A stretch of 64,000 bases of DNA from Betaproteobacteria bacterium UBA5582 (GTDB taxonomy: Bacteria; Pseudomonadota; Gammaproteobacteria; Burkholderiales; Rhodocyclaceae). Location: the NCBI GenBank assembly GCA_002425245.1, contig DILW01000171.1, positions 1 through 64,000 on the forward strand, read 5' to 3'. How positions within the stretch are numbered: the stretch's first letter is position 1; every line of letters starts with the position of its first letter. Shown one piece after another: positions 24,454 to 32,208 of this stretch. The notes below the pieces were generated by a model that saw nothing but the letters and a program-made list of their open reading frames with translations, made no database searches and had not been told where the DNA came from. Position numbers and translations under genes: made by a program.

Positions 24454-26612
24454 GCCAGCACCGGCTGCTCGACCGGCAACTGCGCAAACTCGGCCTGAGC
24501 AGCGAAACCCCACCCGCTGCGGACGACTGGCAGGCCTTGCTGGCGGTGCTGGAACGGACCTATCACGACTTCGACCAGGACCGCTACACACTCGAACGCT
24601 CGCTCGACCTGACTTCGGAGGAAATGCGTGCCCTCCACCAGCGCGAGCGCACCGCCTACGACGCACGCCTGAAATCCATATTCCGCTCGCTGCACGAACC
24701 GATCTGGCTGAAAGACCCGCAAGGCGTCTATCTGGCCTGCAACCCGGTTTTCGAAGCCTTTTTCGGCGTTCTGGAAAGTGAAGTCATCGGTCGCACCGAC
24801 CACGACATCATCCCCACCGACGACGCCGATATCTTCCGCCAGCACGACCTGGAGGCCATCAAGCAAGGCAGACCGGTGGTTTTCGAAGAACAGGCAACAC
24901 GGGTAGCCGACGGCCAGCGGGTGCTGCTGTCCACCGTCAAGACCCCCATCTTCGACGGCGACGGGCAACTGATCGGCGTACTCGGCACCGCCAGCGACAT
25001 CACCGCCAGCCGGGCGGCAGAGCAGAGCCTGCAGGAAGCCGCCAGCGTTTTCCACCACGCCAACGAAGCCATCCTGATTACCGACCCCGCCGGCGACATC
25101 CTCGACGTCAACCCGGCGTTCACCGAAATCACCGGCTACCGGCGTGACGAAGTGCTCGGCGACAATCCGCGACTGCTCCAGTCCGGACTCCACGACCGCA
25201 GTTTCTACGGTGCGCTGTGGCAAGCGATCATCAATGAAGGTCGCTGGAGCGGCGAGATCTGGAACCGGCGCAAGGACGGCAGCATCTTCGTCGCCCGCCA
25301 GACGATCAGCAGCATCCGCGACGAGGCCGGCAATGTACGGCGTTACGTCGGCCTCTTCTCCGACTACACCGCACTCAAGGAACAGCAACTGGAGCTGGAA
25401 CGCCTGGTCGAATCGCGCACCCAGGACCTGCAAATCGCCAAGGAAGCCGCCGAAGCTGCCAACCGCGCCAAGAGCACCTTCCTGGCCAACATGAGCCACG
25501 AACTGCGGACCCCGATCAGCGGCATCATCGGCATGATCAGCCTTGCCCGCCGACACATCGGCGACCCCGAAAATCTCGATCGTCTCGAAAAGGCCGAACG
25601 TTCCGCCCAGCATCTGCTGGCCCTGCTCAACGACATCCTCGACCTGTCCAAGATCGAAGCCGAACACCTCAAGCTCGAAACCCTGCCGCTGACGCTGTCC
25701 ATGCTCGCCGCCAATCTTCCGGTCCTGTTCGGCGAACGCACCAGCAGCAAGGGACTGGAACTCGACATCCAGCAAGACCCGCTGCTGGCCGAACGTCGTT
25801 ACCTTGGCGACCCGCTGCGCCTTGGACAAGTGCTGATCAACCTGGTCGGCAACGCCATCAAGTTCAGCGAGCACGGCCAGATCACCGTCACCAGCCAACT
25901 GCTGGAGGAAGGGAGCAACGACGACCTGATCCGCTTCGCAGTCAGGGACCAGGGTATCGGCATCCCGGCCGAGACCCTGCCCAGGTTGTTCACCGCCTTC
26001 GAGCAGGCCGACGGCTCAATGACCCGGAAGTACGGCGGCACCGGGCTTGGCCTGGCGATCAGCAAGCGCCTAGTGGAAATGATGGGCGGCCGGATCGGCG
26101 TCCAGAGCCAACCCGGGATCGGCAGCGAATTCTGGTTCACCGTCCGCCTGCGGCACGACGCGGCACCCATCGACACCGGCACCACCGGCGCAGACGCCGA
26201 CGCAGCCGAAAATGAATTGCGCCGCAACCACACCGGCGCCCGCATCCTGCTCGCCGAAGACGAAGCCATCTGCCGCGAGGTCATGCTCGAACTGCTTGGC
26301 GAAATCGGCCTGAACATCGACAGCGCCAGCGACGGCGACCAGGCCGTGAAGCTGGCCGCAGAAAACCGCTACGACCTGATCCTGATGGACATGCAGATGC
26401 CTCACCGCAACGGCCTCGACGCCACGCGGGCCATCCGCGCCGCCCCGACCAACCGCGACACCCCGATCCTGGCCATGACCGCCAACGTCTTCGAACAAGA
26501 CCGCCAGGCCTGCCTGGACGCCGGCATGAACGAACACTTGGCCAAGCCGGTCGTCCCCGAAGTCCTGTACGCGAGCCTGCTCAAGTGGCTGGAAAACGGG
26601 CGCAGCGGCTGA
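24450..26612 (+). CDS. Cytoplasmic hybrid histidine kinase (PAS-PAS-HisKA-HATPase-REC)
   Basis: A 720-residue protein without membrane segments. An N-terminal coiled-coil region (about 1-75) is followed by two PAS domains (about 75-195 and 200-310), HisKA with His350 (MSHELRTPISGIIGM), HATPase (DQGIGI and GGTGLGLAISKR), and a receiver with Asp647 in LMDMQMP. Coupling by ATGA to a FIST gene suggests that the FIST protein is its sensor partner, an arrangement known from other proteobacteria. No HPt or DNA-binding output is adjacent. Confidence 0.92.
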   Translation: MSQHRLLDRQLRKLGLSSETPPAADDWQALLAVLERTYHDFDQDRYTLERSLDLTSEEMRALHQRERTAYDARLKSIFRSLHEPIWLKDPQGVYLACNPVFEAFFGVLESEVIGRTDHDIIPTDDADIFRQHDLEAIKQGRPVVFEEQATRVADGQRVLLSTVKTPIFDGDGQLIGVLGTASDITASRAAEQSLQEAASVFHHANEAILITDPAGDILDVNPAFTEITGYRRDEVLGDNPRLLQSGLHDRSFYGALWQAIINEGRWSGEIWNRRKDGSIFVARQTISSIRDEAGNVRRYVGLFSDYTALKEQQLELERLVESRTQDLQIAKEAAEAANRAKSTFLANMSHELRTPISGIIGMISLARRHIGDPENLDRLEKAERSAQHLLALLNDILDLSKIEAEHLKLETLPLTLSMLAANLPVLFGERTSSKGLELDIQQDPLLAERRYLGDPLRLGQVLINLVGNAIKFSEHGQITVTSQLLEEGSNDDLIRFAVRDQGIGIPAETLPRLFTAFEQADGSMTRKYGGTGLGLAISKRLVEMMGGRIGVQSQPGIGSEFWFTVRLRHDAAPIDTGTTGADADAAENELRRNHTGARILLAEDEAICREVMLELLGEIGLNIDSASDGDQAVKLAAENRYDLILMDMQMPHRNGLDATRAIRAAPTNRDTPILAMTANVFEQDRQACLDAGMNEHLAKPVVPEVLYASLLKWLENGRSG

Positions 26613-26622
26613 CAGTCCACCA

Positions 26623-26656
26623 ATGTCTACTAATCTGTTTATGAATCAGTAGACAT
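26623..26656. repeat. Inverted repeat downstream of the kinase gene
   Basis: ATGTCTACT (26623-26631) is the exact reverse complement of AGTAGACAT (26648-26656), and the arms extend imperfectly to 12 bases. It starts 10 bases after the kinase stop. It lacks a T tract, so it could be an operator left by the decayed gene that follows. Confidence 0.5.
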
Positions 26657-26795
26657 CTGTCGGCAGACCGCCCGCAGCGACCTGCTGAGCCTCCACGAAC
26701 CGGGGCTGCTGATCAAGACGAAACAGGGGAACGCTTACGTTTTCCCTGCGCCGGAAAACCTGCGGGAATTGTTGGCAATGCTGGCAAAGGAATAG
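26634..26795 (+). pseudogene. C-terminal remnant resembling the winged-helix end of a Fic-type protein
   Basis: The frame ending at the TAG at 26793-26795 encodes RQTARSDLLSLHEPGLL and a terminal ELLAMLAKE. This matches the general pattern of a winged helix (RxTAxxDLxxLxxxGLL) found at the C-terminus of Fic-family and similar regulators. The frame is closed just upstream and no start or catalytic domain remains, so this is a scar of a deleted gene. The family assignment is tentative. Confidence 0.4.
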
Positions 26796-26803
26796 CTGTC
26801 GCG

Positions 26804-27397
26804 TCAAACATCAAGTAGTCTTGCCTTGGCATGCTGCGGGCAGGTGACAAGGTGGTCATTGACCATTCCGGACGCCTGCATGAACGCATAGCAGATTGTC
26901 GAGCCGACAAACTTGAAGCCGGCTCGTGACAGAGCCTTGCTCATGGCGTCCGATTGAGCGGTCTTTGCGGGAACCTCGGATAGCGAGCCCCAAGCGTTCT
27001 GGATCGGGCGTCCCCCGACAAATCCCCAAAGGAATTCGCTGAAGGTTCGGCCGGTTTGGGTCAATGCCAGGTACGACCTGGCGTTTTGAATGGTGGCTGC
27101 CACCTTGGCCCGGTTACGAATGATGCCCGGGTCAGCCAGTAACTCGGCAACCTTGGCAGCATCGTATGCAGCAATGATTTCCGGCCGAAATCCATCGAAG
27201 ACCTTGCGGTAATGCTCCCGCTTCTTGAGTACGGTTGCCCATGAAAGGCCAGCCTGAGCACCCTCAAGAATGAGAAGCTCGAACAGGGCACGGTCGTCAT
27301 GAAGTGGCTTTCCCCATTCGTTGTCGTGGTACTCGCGATACAGGTCAAAACCCACGCACCAAGGGCAGGGTTGGTTGCCAGATTGGTCAGGTTGCAT
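26804..27397 (-). CDS. tag: DNA-3-methyladenine glycosylase I
   Basis: A 197-residue base-excision repair enzyme that removes 3-methyladenine from DNA. It shows PCPWC near the N-terminus and DHLVTCPQH near the C-terminus, which supply the structural zinc ligands. EYHDNEWGKPLHDDRALFE and LEGAQAGLSWATVLKKRE are highly typical of Tag. It appears intact, although its neighbours on both sides are decayed. Confidence 0.95.
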   Translation of the reverse strand: MQPDQSGNQPCPWCVGFDLYREYHDNEWGKPLHDDRALFELLILEGAQAGLSWATVLKKREHYRKVFDGFRPEIIAAYDAAKVAELLADPGIIRNRAKVAATIQNARSYLALTQTGRTFSEFLWGFVGGRPIQNAWGSLSEVPAKTAQSDAMSKALSRAGFKFVGSTICYAFMQASGMVNDHLVTCPQHAKARLLDV

Positions 27398-27669
27398 CGT
27401 TGCAGGGTCTGATTCTGTGGGAACTGATGGGATTTTAGGGCAGGTGGAGGCGGTGTTGTCGGCGCCAATAGAACTAAAGATCAGCTACAGTCGGCCGGAA
27501 ATCGGCCTGAACGGACGTTGGCTTGGTGTTCGGCATCGGGCGGCAACTCTCCGAAAGGGGCCACTCGGCCACCTACTCTGGGTATCCGCCCAATCAGCTA
27601 CAAAAGTCCGATTCCTTTTCGTCACTCCCTAAAAGAGAACCCCGTGCCGACATACTGACCCGCTCTGCT

Positions 27670-28112
27670 TCAGGCTGTTTCCCCAATGTCCTCTTGCCAG
27701 AGTGCAGGATGTTGCGAGATGAATTCGCGCATCAGGGCAATGAAGTGCCATTCTGAAGCAGTTCGATCTCCACACCGCGCGAACGTAAAAGGTCCTCGTC
27801 CCCTGTGAAGGTAAGGTTCTCGCCGATGACGATTCTGGGAATGCCCTAGAGCAGAATCGCACCGGAACACATCGCGCAAGGCGATAAGGTGGTGTATGGC
27901 ACCGACTCGCGATAGACCTGTGCTGACTGTCGGCCGACGTTTTCCAAAGCATCCATTTCGCCATGCAGGATGGCGCTACCCTGCTGGACGCGATGGTTAT
28001 GGCCGCGGCCAATTATCACGCCGCGATAAACCAGCACCGAGCCGATCGGAATGCCGCCCTCGGCCAAGCCGGCTTGGGCTTCCGCTATCGCGGCTTGCAT
28101 GAAATCGTTCAT
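27670..28112 (-). pseudogene. Disrupted yeast-type cytosine deaminase
   Basis: The start at 28112 encodes MNDFMQAAIAEAQAGLAEGG and all zinc/catalytic motifs: HGEMDALEN and PCAMCSGAI. The reading frame then meets an in-frame TAG at 27846-27848, where the family normally has Tyr before GIPRIVIGENLTF. Downstream it continues as GIPRIVIGENLTFTGDEDLL and then needs a frame change near 27755 to reach the conserved tail ALMREFISQHP and EDIGE, ending at 27670. One nonsense and one frameshift lesion make it inactive. The family (cytosine deaminase of the fungal FCY1 type) converts cytosine to uracil and ammonia. Confidence 0.85.
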
Positions 28113-28168
28113 TCTGACGACTTCCTGTTTGTGATTGATTGGGGAAACCAACTCCGGTTTCGGCCGGA

Positions 28169-28663
28169 TTATGGCTGCTTCTCCAGCGTTGCGTTGGCCG
28201 AACCTTCGGCTCCGACATACACAGCCAGAAGCTTGACGACACCACTGCCCAGATTCATGCCGCGATGTGGCGCATTCATCGCCTCGACGACTGCATCGCC
28301 CTGGCGGAAGGTTTTCACCCCTTTCTCACCGTAATCGACGGTGAGTTCCCCTTCGAGAACGTAGGCGACCAGCGGTACCGGGTGGCGATGAAAGCCGGCT
28401 TGGGTGTTGGGAGCAACCGTCACCACGGCCACGGTAATTCTGGGGGCACCGGTGGTGGGGTATTGAATTTTTTCGCCGACAACGGTCTCACCGGTGACCA
28501 GCAATTCCTGCACAGGATAGTAGCCTTCATCGCGCGCCAGAGCAGCGGTGATCGTCGAAGCAAAGAGCAAGATGCCGACCGTCAGGCGCCGAGTGAAATA
28601 GCGGACTTTCTTGCCGCTTCGGCCGGTTACTGTGTTCATATGCATGCACGGCTCCTCTGGCAA
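28169..28663 (-). CDS. Exported cupin-domain protein
   Basis: About 164 residues; starts at 28663, 28645 or 28639 are possible. An arginine-rich N-terminus followed by LTVGILLFASTITAALA is a probable signal peptide. The rest is a single cupin fold with the metal-binding pattern GFHRHPVPLVAYVLEGELTV and a second motif ending AMNAPHRGMNLG. The substrate is unknown. It lies between a decayed deaminase and an autotransporter protease, all on the minus strand. Confidence 0.8.
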   Translation of the reverse strand: MPEEPCMHMNTVTGRSGKKVRYFTRRLTVGILLFASTITAALARDEGYYPVQELLVTGETVVGEKIQYPTTGAPRITVAVVTVAPNTQAGFHRHPVPLVAYVLEGELTVDYGEKGVKTFRQGDAVVEAMNAPHRGMNLGSGVVKLLAVYVGAEGSANATLEKQP

Positions 28664-28715
28664 ATCGGGAATGTCGCAAGGGTATCACGGCGCGAAACCG
28701 GTGATCGAAGTCGCT

Positions 28716-31631
28716 TCAGAACGCCCTCTTGACCGATAGTGTGAGCGAAGAGGCGTTCCAATTGCTCGCCGACTCGTTACCGACGTCTAGTGCAATATGC
28801 GTCAATCTGCCGATCTGTCCAACCAGACTTGCGCCCAAGCTCAGTCGATTGCGGCCGATGGCGGAGCTCTTCACTTCAATCGGTTTCCCGAGAAAGCTGG
28901 CGTCCAGCCGAGTTCGGCTATCGGCAAACTCGTGACTCAATCCCGCCCGCCCCGAGATCCGCCAATCGATTCCATAGGCCATGAACGGCATGCTGACCGA
29001 TCCGCCAATTGCTGCCGCCAGGGACGTGTTCGTGGTCGGCCCGCCACGCAGGGCGCCAACCGGCTGATTGCCGGTATCCGAAAACCCAAAACTGCGCATG
29101 GACAGATAACCCACTCCGAGCGAGATCTCATAGCTCGGAGCATCACTCGCCACCATTCCCCAACCCGTCAATACCGATGCGGCGACGTTAGCCGTGTCGA
29201 TCGTGGCCTGGTACTGCGTATCCAGCATGCCGACACGACGGGTCGCATCAATTCTCCCGGCACCGCCACCGGCCGCTCCTTCCAGGAAATAGCCATCACC
29301 AAACCTGTGGCTGGCATAGCCCATCAGTTGAAAGCTTTGCTGCGGGCCGCGCCCCACGCCATGAGCCAACGCCGGATTGCTTTCCGCATAGGCCATAGAA
29401 ATCCCTGCCAGCGTTTGTGCATCCAGCTTCTTGTGGAAACCGCCCATGAGACCAAGCAGCGTGTCATTCATGCCGTAGCCAAGATCATCGCCATGCCATC
29501 TCGTCGTCCGACCGATCGCCTCTCCCCACGCTTCTTCTGTCAGTTCGCCGGGCATATCGGAATCATTCCGGTCAGACCACGGATGGCTCTCGCCACGGCG
29601 CTGCCTGGCGACCTTCTGCAGGGTCTGTTTCACGAGAAATTTGCTGTTCTCCAAATTCATGCCGATCAACTGGGCATAGCCGACGCCGCCGAGCTGATCG
29701 ATGCCAAGAGTCAAGCCAGGGGCCGATTGCGCCGCCAGGGCGTCGAACAGCCGCTTGATGTTGGGATCGCCCTCACGCCGTCCGGCTCCCGGCCGCCGGC
29801 CTTCCAGAATGGCGCCGACCTGTTGGCGATTGCGGTTATTGACCACCCCGGCCGCACCGATGTCGGCATAGGAGGACGGTGTGGCATAGAGCGCCAAGCC
29901 AGTAGCTCCATAGACAAGATCGAAACGTGTGCCAGGCAGCAAGCCGGCTGGCGGCTGAAGCAAGGTGTCAAAACTGCCCAGCAGCCCACCTGGTGCGCTA
30001 ACAACCTGGAAACCCTGCCCCAGTGGCGGACTGTAGGTGTTGCTGGCAGATCCGCCGATGCCGCGCAGCAGCGCGTTGAAACTGCCGCCGGCGGTGTAGG
30101 TGCTGCCAACACCGGTCAAGACGAGACGATCATAGTTGCCGGCACCATTGCCGGTGCCCGTGCCGTCAATTTCGATGGCGAGATTGCTCCCCGCCTCCTG
30201 AACCACGGAGCCACTGGCAAGCAGGGTTCCGGGAGAGTTTCCAGGCGCTAGCGTGCCACCACTTTTGACAAGGACGCGGCCAACCTGTCCGGTTCCCCCC
30301 AGCGTGCCGTCTCTCATGACCGTGCTATCCGAGATGATGGAACCATTGACCAGCAAACGCCCGCCACTGATGAGCGTGGGGCCGACATAGGTGTTGGCCC
30401 CGGTAAGCGTCAGCGTTCCGCCCCCCGTTTTCGTCAGACCACCCGTACCAGAGATGTCATTGCGCCAGGTGGACGACAAGCCTTGGGTATCGACTTGCCA
30501 CGTGAAGGTCAGTTGGCCGGGTCCGTCGACCGCTTTGCCGAGGTTCAGCAAACCCCATCCAAAAACGTCATCCACCCCCGGTGCGCCGATATCCGTGGCC
30601 GTCGTGAACATGACCATCTTGATCTGTTCAGCAGTCAAATAGGGGAAGGCCTGGATCAGCACAGCGAGTGCGCCAGAGACATGCGGTGTGGCCATTGATG
30701 TACCGGACATGCGCACGTAATTTCCTTCCACTGCCGGAGACATCCCAGGGTAATACTGATGCAAGACGGCGATGGCCTGATCAAGAAATGAACCGGGCAC
30801 ATTGACCGAGAACACCCCTTCTAGAGCGCTATCGCCGCCGGGAGCAGAAATGCACCATCCTGCCGCGACACCACAATTGTTGCCGTAATTGGTTTTTTCA
30901 CCGTTGAGTGTCAGTGCGTTGACCGCCACCCAAGTCGCCGCGAGATCCGGAAAGAGATAGGGAATGCCAGCTTGAAAACTAGGCTGGTTCTTTGAAGAAT
31001 TTCCGGTGGCCCAGACCATCAGGGTGCCAGCCGCGACCGCTTCGCGTACAACACCAAGCAGCGGCTCGTTGATGGCTTCTTCCCGCGTAGCGTCCGTTAT
31101 TACTGCCGAAGAACCCCAACTATTGTTGATGACTTTTGCACCGGATTGCACCAAATAGCGGAGCCCTTCATCGGCGCGGTCGATTCGTCCTTGTGCATCT
31201 CCGATACCCGCCACCACGAGTCTTGCATCGTAGGCGACGCCATGCATGCCGATTGCGTCCCGGCGCGCGGCAATGATCCCGGAAACATGTGATCCATGAC
31301 CCTGGGAATCGTCGACCGGAAATTTGTCGGGATTAATCCAAGGTTTCCAATCGTCATCCAGAGCAGGGGCGTTATAAATGGTTTTGAGAACGAAATCGCG
31401 CCCCGCAAATTCCGGATGATTGAGCGAGATACCGCTATCCGCTACGCCAACCAAAATACCGGCACCCGTCAGGCCTTTGTCATAGGCGCGTTGGGCATTG
31501 ATCAGCGCCAGTCCAGCCTGAGCGTCATATTCGCTATCCGCATTCGCCGTCTCCATATGGCCGACAAGTAGTGCTAGGGTAAAAATACAGGATGTGGCTC
31601 GGCCTAACCGGTTGCCGTTGTGGCGTTTCAT
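28716..31631 (-). CDS. Autotransporter with subtilisin-like (S8) protease passenger
   Basis: A 971-residue type Va secreted protein. The signal peptide covers about residues 1-31. The S8 catalytic triad is Asp65 (VADSGISLNHPEF), His112 (GHGSHVSG) and Ser312 (SGTSMATPH). After the protease, an autotransporter-associated beta-strand repeat (GGTLTLTGANTYVG and GGRLLVNGSI) leads to a linker. A C-terminal beta-barrel of about 280 residues ends in Phe, as needed for outer-membrane insertion. It probably acts at the cell surface or is released. Composition and position suggest that it is accessory. Confidence 0.92.
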   Translation of the reverse strand: MKRHNGNRLGRATSCIFTLALLVGHMETANADSEYDAQAGLALINAQRAYDKGLTGAGILVGVADSGISLNHPEFAGRDFVLKTIYNAPALDDDWKPWINPDKFPVDDSQGHGSHVSGIIAARRDAIGMHGVAYDARLVVAGIGDAQGRIDRADEGLRYLVQSGAKVINNSWGSSAVITDATREEAINEPLLGVVREAVAAGTLMVWATGNSSKNQPSFQAGIPYLFPDLAATWVAVNALTLNGEKTNYGNNCGVAAGWCISAPGGDSALEGVFSVNVPGSFLDQAIAVLHQYYPGMSPAVEGNYVRMSGTSMATPHVSGALAVLIQAFPYLTAEQIKMVMFTTATDIGAPGVDDVFGWGLLNLGKAVDGPGQLTFTWQVDTQGLSSTWRNDISGTGGLTKTGGGTLTLTGANTYVGPTLISGGRLLVNGSIISDSTVMRDGTLGGTGQVGRVLVKSGGTLAPGNSPGTLLASGSVVQEAGSNLAIEIDGTGTGNGAGNYDRLVLTGVGSTYTAGGSFNALLRGIGGSASNTYSPPLGQGFQVVSAPGGLLGSFDTLLQPPAGLLPGTRFDLVYGATGLALYATPSSYADIGAAGVVNNRNRQQVGAILEGRRPGAGRREGDPNIKRLFDALAAQSAPGLTLGIDQLGGVGYAQLIGMNLENSKFLVKQTLQKVARQRRGESHPWSDRNDSDMPGELTEEAWGEAIGRTTRWHGDDLGYGMNDTLLGLMGGFHKKLDAQTLAGISMAYAESNPALAHGVGRGPQQSFQLMGYASHRFGDGYFLEGAAGGGAGRIDATRRVGMLDTQYQATIDTANVAASVLTGWGMVASDAPSYEISLGVGYLSMRSFGFSDTGNQPVGALRGGPTTNTSLAAAIGGSVSMPFMAYGIDWRISGRAGLSHEFADSRTRLDASFLGKPIEVKSSAIGRNRLSLGASLVGQIGRLTHIALDVGNESASNWNASSLTLSVKRAF

Positions 31632-32208
31632 AGCTGACTATTCTGGGCAAAGTGCGTCGATGCGTGCTCTGTCTCGATCCGTGTGTGAGTTCACATTGCC
31701 ATCGGCTTGAGTAAAAACATACTACTTGGTAAGAGGAATGCTGCAACCCAGAGGGATGCGGAGCGGAAGGCTTTCCTAATGTTCATCCTACGCCTCAACT
31801 TGCCGCGAGCATGTGAGATTCATCAATCTCGACGAGTATTTTCAGTGGTCTTCATCACCTTTTGTGCTGGCCGCTTCACTACGATGACGTAGTGGCGTTT
31901 GTGACTGCTTCTCTCAGTTACCTGCCGATAGACTTCTTACGACTCGAGTGGCGGCTTAGGGCACGGAGCACGTATTCGCCGAACGAGAAAGCTGCCGGTC
32001 ACCGTGATGTGGGCCTAGCGGCAGCTTACTGACAGTCAGCCGACCCACATTGGTCGATCAGCCAACGGCAGCAAAGGCCGAGAAGCAGAAAGTCAAAAAG
32101 CCAACCTAGGTGGTCGGCTTTTTAAATCCAGCAAAATCCAGAAAAACTGGATACTACAAGTGTAGGTTCTCATTCAGACTGAGATATCCCTACTGAAATA
32201 TCTTGAGG
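31632..32208. other. 577-base gap between the autotransporter and tniQ of module 1
   Basis: No credible gene is seen. The gap holds the promoter region of the autotransporter and a hairpin CACTACG/CGTAGTG (31877-31894). A 9-base inverted repeat AAGCTGCCG (31989-31997)/CGGCAGCTT (32019-32027) and a strong terminator at 32095-32123 follow. The last 80 bases before the tniQ stop contain AAATCCAG-type repeats, CTACA-AG-TGTAG (32154-32165) and a direct repeat ACTGAGATATC (32178-32188)/ACTGAAATATC (32192-32202). A similar block occurs at 53698-53763, so these sequences may belong to a transposon end. Confidence 0.5.
32095..32123. terminator. Intrinsic terminator beside module 1
   Basis: AAAAAGCCAACC (32095-32106) pairs with GGTCGGCTTTTT (32112-32123), with one mismatch and a 5-base loop. 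Runs of A and T on both sides make it usable on both strands. It would insulate the tniQ end of the module from the genes to the left. Confidence 0.75.

Noticed and set aside
27398..27669. Possible small gene or RNA between tag and the deaminase relic
   Set aside because: Only imperfect GC-rich inverted repeats (around 27488-27515) and no start with ribosome site were seen.
28797..30251. Plus-strand open frame opposite the autotransporter
   Set aside because: It has no recognisable motif; the opposite strand has signal peptide, catalytic triad and barrel.
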